A DNA stretch of 64,000 nt from Nitrincola alkalisediminis (GTDB lineage Bacteria; Pseudomonadota; Gammaproteobacteria; Pseudomonadales; Balneatricaceae), in contig NZ_VYTY01000009.1 in assembly GCF_009821115.1 (NCBI RefSeq), positions 82,432 through 146,431 of the forward strand. Direction: 5' to 3'. The position numbers and the translations under genes are program-made. Under the pieces are notes generated by a model. That model had not been told where the DNA came from and searched no databases. It saw only the letters and a list, made by a program, of their open reading frames with translations. Below, one piece after another: positions 26,596 through 35,200 of the stretch (the first letter of the stretch is position 1; every line of letters begins with the position of its first letter).

Positions 26596-28041
26596 TTAAT
26601 CCTGTTTCAAAAACAACCAAGCAGGCATGCCCGTTCCACGTTGACGCGTTGACTGATTGGGGGGTGGCGGTGGCGGAGTCATGCCATTAAAGTCACCCAT
26701 CAAACGCGCAACCGTCCACTTGTTATGACCCGTTTCATTAATACTGGCCCCCACCAAAACAATTCGTCCCTTTGGATCAACAGTCTGAGTTACTTTTAAT
26801 GGAAGCGTATTATCAAATGCGTATATAGTTTTGCCTTCCTCTTCTGCAAGGTATAAACCATTATCCCCATCAAACCCTATATCGGGTGTTAGATCAGGAT
26901 TAAATAAACCGAAAAGACGCATCGATCCAATGCTCCACGTCAGCGGAACAGCGCCTTGACTATTCACACTTAAGAGGATTTTTCCATCCGGCATACGTGT
27001 TAAAGAAGCGCCTCTCGACAATCCCAAAAAGTTACTGAAGCTAACTGATGGCTCTAACAAAGGCTCGGTCTGAGCGACAATATCGCCTTGACGGTTAAAA
27101 TGTGTTAGTCGGGCATTATAGGACTGATTGGTTTGCAACGACCCCGTCAGCAACAACACCCCACCCTCAGGCATGGCCAGCATCTGAGCAGCTGAGGTAT
27201 TCGTAGGCAATGTCAACTCACCCTCCGTACCAAACTCGGTATCCAACACACCCGCTCCGGTGTAGCGACGTAAACGAGCTCCCGGAGAAATATTACCCTC
27301 CAACATCACATAGTAGGCACCATCTGTCGCCTCAACCACAGACGAAATATTCCCTCCCGCTGACCCCGTTGCCCCATCCGTACCAAACGTCGCATCCAAC
27401 ACGCCAGTGGGCAACAATCGAGCTAATCCATTCGGAAAAGACGCAACCAAAATTCGCCCCTCACTGTCTTGCCATAGGCCTGGATAAAACGTAGATAAAA
27501 GACTATTTGGGTCTCTAAACACCCCTTGGTCAGCAAACCCTGTATCAATCGTTCCATCAAGATTGTAGCGCTTAATCGTGCCTGTCACCCCAGGAACGGT
27601 ATTCGCGAGTAACAACACCTTACTACCATCCGGTGTGAAGGCACCATGAACAATAAACTGTGCATCCGTTGTCACAACCGTATTTAAAGTCCCGTTCTCA
27701 CGAATATTGGCAATACTGGCAACAACCTGATCAACCGTCCAACACCAATCAGGCGAACTGCATTGCTGCGCTCGCACAGACGTAGTGCCCAGCACCGAAA
27801 AAGAACTGTCGGGGTTCACCTTCGCTGCATACACATTATTATTACGATTATTTGGCTGCGCATCACCAAAGGTTGGAGACACGTACTCAATCCTTACCCA
27901 ACCCGCCCCCGCCAAACTGGTATCAGGCTCCGCCACAGTTGCGTACGCCGACACCGTGCTAAAAGACGTTAAAATCGCAACCGAAAGTGAACATCGTAGA
28001 ATTTTCTTTACATGCAACCCACTTAATTGAAACACCTTCAT
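26596..28041 (-). CDS. Exported delta-60-repeat beta-propeller with basic-GMPAWL tail
   Basis: This 481-aa protein has a signal peptide (ILRCSLSVAILTSFSTVSAYA). Delta-60-type repeats follow: YNLDGTIDTGFADQGVF, LLPTGVLDATFGTDG, YTGAGVLDTEFGTEG and LFNPDLTPDIGFDGDNG. These are usual in large secreted propeller proteins. A Pro-rich linker (six consecutive Pro) leads to the end RQRGTGMPAWLFLKQD, the shared tail. It is the tail-bearing protein furthest from the gsp operon, separated from it by the Fic and nuclease genes. The ATG at 28041 is used because a longer reading adds a non-signal N-terminus. It converges with the nuclease gene, 39 bases apart. Confidence 0.88.
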   Translation of the reverse strand: MKVFQLSGLHVKKILRCSLSVAILTSFSTVSAYATVAEPDTSLAGAGWVRIEYVSPTFGDAQPNNRNNNVYAAKVNPDSSFSVLGTTSVRAQQCSSPDWCWTVDQVVASIANIRENGTLNTVVTTDAQFIVHGAFTPDGSKVLLLANTVPGVTGTIKRYNLDGTIDTGFADQGVFRDPNSLLSTFYPGLWQDSEGRILVASFPNGLARLLPTGVLDATFGTDGATGSAGGNISSVVEATDGAYYVMLEGNISPGARLRRYTGAGVLDTEFGTEGELTLPTNTSAAQMLAMPEGGVLLLTGSLQTNQSYNARLTHFNRQGDIVAQTEPLLEPSVSFSNFLGLSRGASLTRMPDGKILLSVNSQGAVPLTWSIGSMRLFGLFNPDLTPDIGFDGDNGLYLAEEEGKTIYAFDNTLPLKVTQTVDPKGRIVLVGASINETGHNKWTVARLMGDFNGMTPPPPPPNQSTRQRGTGMPAWLFLKQD

Positions 28042-28123
28042 ACTGCCTCCACTGCACATCACCGCCAAGTTATGAACTTAAATTAGCAGAGCAACCCGTC
28101 TTGTCAATTTCATAGCATACGAA

Positions 28124-28429
28124 TCATACCTGCCGATCAAAAAATATTTGTCCAACGTGATCGATATGGTATCGCAAGTCCTTATTCTCTATTTGCTCGT
28201 AGAGAGAAAGATCAAGAGTATAAGGAAGTAGTAAATCATCCAGTTCTGTTTCTAACTCATTAAAGGTAAGCCAGTCCAAATCACCGACTATTGTTAAATC
28301 AATATCTGAGTTATCGCGGAAGGTACCCTTAGCTCGCGAGCCATAAACAATCACTTTATCTATGCTTGGATACTTGCTAAAAACATGGCATAGCTTATCA
28401 ATATCAGCTTGGTTGAGTCCAAAATGCAT
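28124..28429 (-). CDS. mntA: MntA-type nucleotidyltransferase antitoxin
   Basis: This is a 101-aa minimal nucleotidyltransferase. The signature GSx10DxD is intact (Gly30-Ser31, Asp42 and Asp44, in VYGSRAKGTFRDNSDIDL). In HepT/MntA (HEPN/MNT) modules this enzyme neutralises the HEPN partner by transferring AMP to it. It follows the HEPN gene by ten bases on the same strand. The size and gene order match the family. Confidence 0.88.
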   Translation of the reverse strand: MHFGLNQADIDKLCHVFSKYPSIDKVIVYGSRAKGTFRDNSDIDLTIVGDLDWLTFNELETELDDLLLPYTLDLSLYEQIENKDLRYHIDHVGQIFFDRQV

Positions 28430-28439
28430 CTATCTACCT

Positions 28440-28859
28440 TCAATCAGAAATATTTAAACGATTAAAAGTAAGCTCTAGCTCACTAAAGAGTCCGGCATAG
28501 ATTAGCTCAATCTGTGAAATTATCTCATTCGCTGTGGATTCGTTATACGTATGAACCGTACGATTTCTATCCTGCAGCATAGCCATCCAAGCATGGCCAT
28601 CTTTAATAAGATCACGTTTAAATGCTTCTCTAAAGGTATCTCTTGAACCAGCAAGATTCGCATCACCTTGCCACATTAAATAGTCACGCAGAAGATTCCA
28701 TGCCAGCTCATATGTAAACTCAAACGCTTGTATTAATCCCTGCTTCTCCAAATCACTGAGAGATCGTTCTCGCATTAATTGCAGCGCATTTTTAAACTGT
28801 AAGTGAGCTCTCTTAAAATTATCAAAGCGCTGCATCCAGCGTATCTCTGCATCTGCCAT
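28440..28859 (-). CDS. hepT: HepT-type HEPN toxin (HI0074-like)
   Basis: This 139-aa all-helical protein is of the HI0074/HEPN 'nucleotidyltransferase substrate-binding' family. The RNase motif R-x4-H is present as Arg98-His103 in QDRNRTVHTYNE, with Tyr105 in the H-x-Y position that is AMP-modified in characterised HepT proteins. Upstream gene order (toxin first, antitoxin second) is as described for this type VII-like system. The pair sits at the edge of the polysaccharide locus, a common place for such modules. Confidence 0.88.
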   Translation of the reverse strand: MADAEIRWMQRFDNFKRAHLQFKNALQLMRERSLSDLEKQGLIQAFEFTYELAWNLLRDYLMWQGDANLAGSRDTFREAFKRDLIKDGHAWMAMLQDRNRTVHTYNESTANEIISQIELIYAGLFSELELTFNRLNISD

Positions 28860-29171
28860 TTAGGTTTAGTTTCCTTCGTTGAAAAAATTAGCATTACTAA
28901 AGTCTATCACTGTCACTCGCTCAATCGGCATTCTCGGCAAGGATGCAAACCAGTTTCATAATACTTTACTAAGACTTCCGCTCTTACAAAGTCAACAGCA
29001 CTCCTTCTAGATTAAAGGCAACATATTGACTTTATTATCAATGCACTAAATAAAAACTCTCAAGGTTTCACGATGCTCTTTAGTATTAAAACTTCTCCCT
29101 ACATACTGCTGAAAGAACTCAGCTGCTCTAAAACACCGCAAGCCTCAGCAAGGCACTTCACCTATTTCTTT

Positions 29172-29237
29172 CAGAGAGTGCATGCCGCATGGATGCGGCA
29201 TTCAAGCCTATAGGGACATATTCACGGCGTCTCTCTG
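29172..29237. repeat. Dispersed-type intergenic repeat with hairpin
   Basis: The element is bounded by CAGAGAG (29172-29178) and CTCTCTG (29231-29237). It contains an 8-bp perfect hairpin TGCCGCAT/ATGCGGCA (29183-29200) and a segment AGCCTATAGGGACATATTCA. From general knowledge, elements with a 'GGATG...AGCCTACAGGGACGTATTCACGGCG' core are frequent between genes in marine gammaproteobacteria. Only one copy is visible here. It may act as a terminator or structured RNA end. Confidence 0.55.
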
Positions 29238-29255
29238 GAAGGAATGGGTGGACTG

Positions 29256-29343
29256 CCTAGCCACCACAACCAAGGAATAAACAGCTAAACGCATGTCGAA
29301 AATGGAGCAAACCTAGCCTAGCCCCCACAACCAAGAAATAAAC
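29256..29343. repeat. Two-copy 27-bp direct repeat
   Basis: CCTAGCCACCACAACCAAGG (29256) recurs as CCTAGCCCCCACAACCAAGA (about 29316), and both continue AATAAAC, about 60 bases apart. The second copy ends just before the 638-aa gene stop. It could be the trace of a small duplication at the edge of the locus. Confidence 0.5.
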
Positions 29344-29361
29344 CCACACAAAAAACTACAA

Positions 29362-31278
29362 TCAACACCGAACAATCTGCAAACGATCAATCCTAAACAC
29401 CGCCTCACAATCCGTCGGGTCGAACCGAACCCCCATCACATTACCACCCACCGTAAACTGAGCAGACCCTACCCCCTCCTTTAACTCAACAACCAACGCC
29501 TGCTGCTCAGAATACCCCTGCCCATAATCAATATACACCTTCGAAAACACCCGTCCCTTCTTCTTAGGCGCCAAAGACTTAAAATCCAACGCAACATTAA
29601 AGTCATACGTATCCGGCTTAATCAAAGGCAACAACGTCGAACACACCATAAAAATTGGATCATCACCCGTCGAACGCCAATACGCCGCCTCTTGATCCGA
29701 CACCAAATCCTTTTTAGGCTCCAACTTCGTCAACAAATCAAACGCCGTTTTGGTAGAAGAAACCAAATCCTGCTTAGACAGATACGCCTGAATCGAAGAA
29801 AACTGCTTCTTGAATACACCGTCTGCAAACTCAACAAAATCCGGCACAGCGATTGAATAACTCACCTGATCCATACGCTTATCAAGATCCTCAACCGCAT
29901 CCTTCACCTTCTCTATCGGATAGGCAATCGCATGCTTATTCACACTCTGAGCCGCCGAATCTTTAAAAAATGCCTGACTCATATGCGTAATGCCCGGACG
30001 CTCGCAAAAACGAGACACCAACATCGACCCCGTCATCTGATTTGCAATAAAAAAGGCAACTCGCTTCGCCACTTGCAACTTAGTAAACGGCGTCTCACCA
30101 ATCACAGAATACACCGGAATAGTCTTAGACAGCTTAGACTTAATCTGCTTAATTAACTTACGATCCGAAGCCGACTCCTCTATATCCAACGCACGTGGCG
30201 AATGCGGATTTGTCCAACCATCCACCACCAACGCCACATCGGAATACTCTGTCGCTAAATGATTCACAAATGCAGCACAGGCATCCACCTGCTCAATCCA
30301 AGAGCGCTTCTGCGACGTCACCCCAAACCAAATCAACAGCGTATCATCAATACCCTTAAACTTAACGGCATCAAATGGCTGATGCAGCGCCGCCTTGACC
30401 ACATGCTTATCAAACGCATTCACCAACTTTAAATGCAAACGCTGCTTAAATAACAACCCGACATGAAAATAAAAGCTGTCCTCAGCCGCCATACGCTTTG
30501 AAAACTCAGCAGGCTTTAAGGTGGCAGACCGCTCAGGCGTAATTTCAGAAAAAACAGCCGGCAACTGAACATAATCATACCCTTCCAACTGCACAAAAAA
30601 GGGTATTTTCTTTAAGAGCTTTTTACGATGCAAATGAAACATCGCAGGCAAACAATCATAAAACGTATGCGATGGACGACCATGCGCAGTCAAAACTCCA
30701 CCAAACCTCTTGGGCTTATCGACATCACTCGCCTTCAACTGAGCAAAAAACGCTTTTACCAGCTCAGTAAAAAATAATACCTTACTGCCATGCCCCGTCA
30801 GCAAAAATAACTTAAACTCAGGAAAATACACAGCGTCATACGAACTGACATACTGAAATACAAAAAAATGGCCACCCGAATAATCAAACTTGAGTAGATT
30901 GACCACCGATGAATGAAAGCTCGTATCACAAATAGCCGGGGCATCTAAATGCGATAACGTACATCGAATTTGATTATGCTCAACAGCAGACGCAACTGAA
31001 TTAGAAACAAACTCTTCACTTTTAAAATTCAACACAAACTCTTCAAGACTCTCTTGCGTCGTTTTTGATGCAGAATCACTTTCTAAAAATGCATTTAAAC
31101 TCTCATACTCAATTAGTTCAGCAGACTCACACCACTGCTCCGCAAGCAATGGATAATCTTTCTTTTCTAATTTTTCAAAACCAAACTCAGAAGCAGCAAC
31201 AGCCGGCTGAATACCTAAAAATGTCTTAAATGCCGAAAAGGCCTGGCTGACTGACGCTTGACTTAACTTACTGGACAT
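29362..31278 (-). CDS. Unrecognised polysaccharide-locus protein, possibly GT-B-like
   Basis: This is a 638-aa soluble protein without signal peptide or membrane segments. The middle and C-terminal parts (LTAHGRPSHTFYDCLPAMF; TLLIWFGVTSQKRSWIEQVD; ALVVDGWTNPHSP; IPVYSVIGETPFTKLQVAKR; FFIANQMTGSMLVSRFCERPG) suggest two Rossmann-like lobes. The order of an 'IW.G' strand, a query-like helix and a final hydrophobic-acceptor segment recalls GT-B glycosyltransferases such as family 61, but no diagnostic motif is seen. It is the last gene of the leftward set, 31 bases after the 310-aa gene. The C-terminal 70 residues are beta-rich. The function is a guess. Confidence 0.8.
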   Translation of the reverse strand: MSSKLSQASVSQAFSAFKTFLGIQPAVAASEFGFEKLEKKDYPLLAEQWCESAELIEYESLNAFLESDSASKTTQESLEEFVLNFKSEEFVSNSVASAVEHNQIRCTLSHLDAPAICDTSFHSSVVNLLKFDYSGGHFFVFQYVSSYDAVYFPEFKLFLLTGHGSKVLFFTELVKAFFAQLKASDVDKPKRFGGVLTAHGRPSHTFYDCLPAMFHLHRKKLLKKIPFFVQLEGYDYVQLPAVFSEITPERSATLKPAEFSKRMAAEDSFYFHVGLLFKQRLHLKLVNAFDKHVVKAALHQPFDAVKFKGIDDTLLIWFGVTSQKRSWIEQVDACAAFVNHLATEYSDVALVVDGWTNPHSPRALDIEESASDRKLIKQIKSKLSKTIPVYSVIGETPFTKLQVAKRVAFFIANQMTGSMLVSRFCERPGITHMSQAFFKDSAAQSVNKHAIAYPIEKVKDAVEDLDKRMDQVSYSIAVPDFVEFADGVFKKQFSSIQAYLSKQDLVSSTKTAFDLLTKLEPKKDLVSDQEAAYWRSTGDDPIFMVCSTLLPLIKPDTYDFNVALDFKSLAPKKKGRVFSKVYIDYGQGYSEQQALVVELKEGVGSAQFTVGGNVMGVRFDPTDCEAVFRIDRLQIVRC

Positions 31279-31309
31279 ATATAAACCTTAATAAAAAGAC
31301 AAGGTCGAA

Positions 31310-32242
31310 CTAACGCTTGACAGAATACCAATTAAAACTAACCCTCTCTGCTGAAAACAAAACCTCTTTACCCGCAGAGTCGACCCGTCGAACACACACA
31401 CTGTTCTGCACCCAATCCCCTAAAGTGGGATGTAAAGCAACAAACATCACTCCTTTTTGTATCATCTGATGAGCACTTAACGAGCCTAATGGCTGTGAAA
31501 CAGCACTCGATTTATTTAACTGAAACCCAACTCCTTCCATCTCTGATGCAAACGCTCGCTTCAACACCTCACTCTTGGCAAGCGGTTTCAATTCCTGAAA
31601 TGAACCAAGGCCCGCTAGAGCACACCAACCTATCCCTTCATTCATCAAGACCGGTATAAACTCAGCAAAACTCTTCACGCTATCCGACGCCGAAAACACA
31701 AAACGAGCCTTAGGTAACACCTGACACAAACGCTCCACTGTTTCAGGAGCCAAGGCCAATGGCGCAAAAACAAATACACGTGCTTCATTGGCCCACTGAG
31801 ACAATCCCGATACATCAGAGTTCACCACATCCGCTGTATTCAATACTAAACAATAGGCCGCATAGGATGGTTGTTTAGGTAATACCTGAGACTTTGACGG
31901 CTTAATCGACGCTTCAAATTCCGGCGTTTTGAGTGCCCTCAGCTGAGGAGTGACGGGTGATGAAACCGGCGCATCCGGCGTATCCAAACCATACTTAAAA
32001 TAGCAATACACCGGATACAGCTTTGAACTCGGTGTCGAATGCGCATCACAAAATGCCTCATTAAAAAAGACACCCGGTGAACGCCCCTCCTTCACACCAA
32101 ACTTAATATAATGAACCAAAGGATGCATACCCGACGCAGACACATCCGGGTATTCTTGCAAATACCATTGCGGATCAAACAGTCCCGAGGCTTCTATCCT
32201 TTTGCGTGCTTTATGCAGCTTGTATTTTTTAAACCACTTCAT
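31310..32242 (-). CDS. Protein with WYL-YPDV module and unknown C-terminal domain
   Basis: This is a 310-aa protein. Residues about 20-95 carry the module common in this locus: FDPQWYLQEYPDVSASGMHP, then LVHYIKFGVKEGRSPGVFF and a degenerate second unit. Residues about 125-310 form an unrecognised alpha/beta domain. There is no signal peptide. The ATG overlaps the stop of the giant glycosyltransferase by four bases (ATGA), so the two are translationally coupled. The most likely role is as an accessory or partner of that enzyme. Confidence 0.82.
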   Translation of the reverse strand: MKWFKKYKLHKARKRIEASGLFDPQWYLQEYPDVSASGMHPLVHYIKFGVKEGRSPGVFFNEAFCDAHSTPSSKLYPVYCYFKYGLDTPDAPVSSPVTPQLRALKTPEFEASIKPSKSQVLPKQPSYAAYCLVLNTADVVNSDVSGLSQWANEARVFVFAPLALAPETVERLCQVLPKARFVFSASDSVKSFAEFIPVLMNEGIGWCALAGLGSFQELKPLAKSEVLKRAFASEMEGVGFQLNKSSAVSQPLGSLSAHQMIQKGVMFVALHPTLGDWVQNSVCVRRVDSAGKEVLFSAERVSFNWYSVKR

Positions 32243-35200
32243 TGCTGAACACTTTTACGACCAACCCATTTCGAGTTGATGGCCCCTACTGTTTGATGAA
32301 TATGCTGTCTCAGTGCTCGCATGGAAGCACTTGAAAACGCCGCTGCCACTAACGTTGGATAGTCAGGATGTTTCTTCTCCAATGCCAGCGCCCCTGCCTC
32401 CAACAACTGCGCCTTTTCTCCCTTAAAAGAGGCACTGCGCACATGGAACACATACGACCAAGGAGACAATAAATTGCTATACCCTAACTTGAATCCATTC
32501 ATACAAAAATCGTTCTCCTCACCATAGCCTCTAGGGAATGCCTCTTCATCAAAGAGGCCAATCTCATCCAACAAAGACCGTTTAATCAGCATGCAAAACC
32601 CATTGCCCGTCGGTAGGGCCAAAGGCTTAATTGAGGCATTATTCAAGGTGATCGTACTGGCAAACTCATCGTAACTACAGCCCTGTGGCGGCAGGTTTTC
32701 AACGCCCTGGACCGGAAACGAGAACGCACCGGAATGATTTCCCATGGCCGTTACCGTGCCCACCTTCTCCTCACTGGCCGCCGCCATCCTCATACCAGTA
32801 AACCAACCCGGCGTGACATAGGCATCACTGTTCAGCAACAACACATCGTCCCGACCGGCTAGCTGAATCGCTTTATTGATGGTGCACGTGTACCCCATGT
32901 TTTGCTCATTGTGAACAATCTGAACCTTTGGCAGTCCTTCAAACTGCTCCAACATAGGGCGCACCGCCGCATCGGGGCTACCATCATTGATAATTAAGAG
33001 TCGAGTTGTATCAAGATCCGTATGCCTCAGCACACTGCGAATACACGACTCTGTCTCTTTAACCGCATTATACACAGGAATGATAATGGTGGTTGGCTCA
33101 ACAAACGTCTTCAAACTGAAAGAGCTATGGGCTGCTGTACGCTCCAGTAACGCGCCATTCACCCCTCCACTATGGCGGGCAAGGCGCACATCAATACGCT
33201 GGCAATAACCACTTAAGTACGCAGCATTAAAACGTTGCATTAGCGTCTTGGGTGAATACTGCTCGACAATAAAACGACGCCCGGCCTCTCCCATGGCCGC
33301 TAAGCGCTCGGGCTGTTGGCACATCAACAGGATCTTAGCCTCAAAAGCATCCAGATCCTTAAAGGGCACAACATAACCGGACACCCCCTCCTGCACCAAC
33401 TCAGCCAAAGCGCCCTTGTCATACACAATCACCGGCCGTCTGGCTGCCAACGCCTCCGCAACCGAACGCCCAAAGGACTCCGCAAACAGCGACAGATTCA
33501 CCACCACATTCACCTCTTGCAAGGCGTCTAGAGGGGTTGCTTTGTAACCGGTAAAAAAAATGTTATTGGGTAGCTCACCCCGTTTAACGGCCGCTTCTAA
33601 TGCCTGAATATCCTTTGTCCACTCTGGTCCCGACTTCGGCCCAACAAATGCAAAACGTGCATTGGGGGCAGACTTCGCACAACGCTTAGCCAGCTCCGCA
33701 AACTCGTAAATGCCTTTTTTCGGGAGATTACTGCTGATCAAACCAAACACAATACACTCAGGTTTGATCGAATTGGCAATATCCAGCGTGTCCACCTGAA
33801 CAATATTCGGTGCAATAAAGGTATTGCGCCCACGCGTAAAATCCTGCGCCGTGGTCTTGGAGTTTGCAATAAAGTAATCCGTGCGCTCATACATCTTATC
33901 GATGATGGCATCGGTTGATAGGCCAATGTGCTTCGCAATCGCCGTGTCTTGGCTGATTAACTCGCGAATATGCATAAAGGTTGTCACCGACAACTCTCTC
34001 GCTGCCAGCATCGGCTCACGCAGCATAATAGTATTGCAATGCACAAACTCGATGCCATGATGCTGGATAATCGATTTAAACTTATTAATCGAACGGCGAT
34101 CCGGGACTAACGACTCTTTCCAATGCGGGTAATGCAAACAATACACGGCACTGGCACGCGCCTGAATCGCAGCCAGATAGTCAAAATTCTGAACACCCGG
34201 CACCGACACCACTACATTCAGCTGCATTGCGTTCAGCGCATCCAGCATATCTAAAAAGCTACGCTCGCCACCGAACAAATGCACGCCCGCTGCATGCGCA
34301 CACACCAGCACGCTGGGCGCATCAGGGTTCACTTCGCGCTGCCCGCTAAAGGCGGTATCCAGCTTCGCCCCTTTTTGCCTTGCCTCATCTTGCGTTGCAA
34401 AGTCGACAAAGGGCTCTGCAAACACTGGCTGAACGGGTTGATGCCCCAGCACAGGACGATAAATAGAAAGACCCTGCTGGGTTTTCTCAGGCAGATCAAG
34501 TGTCCAGCCTTGTACTTGCCAACCATCCGCTGCATAAATGGCTAAATCATCGGCGCGAATACGGCTTTCCCAACGGCGTAAAAACACTTGACGGTTGCGC
34601 AGGACATACTTGCCACGTCCCTGACTCTTACCCTCATGGTGGTACACCAAGGATTCTGGTTGATAATAACAATGCTTACCCGTGCCATGAGTCAGGCGTA
34701 AACATAAATCCACGTCTTCTTGGCCATTAACAAAAATAGGATCAAAGCCTTTTAGCTTGGCAAAATCCTGCGACCTTAATGCAATACAGGCCGCTGTAAT
34801 CGCCTGAAGCTCACGCGGTGTGTTAGCTTCTTTACCCTCTGGCTCAAAGCCTGCGTATAAGGGATACCCCAAACTGCTCCAGGCATTAAAGACAACACCC
34901 GCACATTGAATCGTGTTATCTGGGAACAACAACTTAGGCTGAACCGCCGCCACCGACGCATCGCTTAAGGGCGCAACCAACTGATCAACCCAACCGTCGG
35001 TTAGGGTTGTATCATTATTTAAGAAAATGACCTGCTCGCCTTTCGCGGCATTGAAGCCAAGGTTACATCCCAAGGCAAAATTCATATTCTCACCATTGCT
35101 GACGCAATGTATCCACTCGTACTCTTGGGCATAACGTTGCAAGATCTCGGCGGTGACCGCATCACTGCCATTGTCCACCAAAATCACTTCACATCGGCGC

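Larger units (their letters stand above)
28860..29361. other. 502-bp gene-free stretch with repeats between toxin-antitoxin pair and polysaccharide locus
   Basis: I see no coding sequence. From 28,860 to about 29,170 there is only the hepT promoter region and AT-rich sequence. The right half contains a hairpin repeat (29172-29237) and a short tandem repeat (29256-29343), described separately. No terminator with a clear T-run was found after the 638-aa gene that stops at 29362. Confidence 0.6.

Noticed and set aside
29172..29343. CRISPR-like array
   Set aside because: Only two imperfect 27-bp repeat copies with one ~33-bp spacing and no cas genes. It is better explained as a small duplication next to a dispersed repeat.
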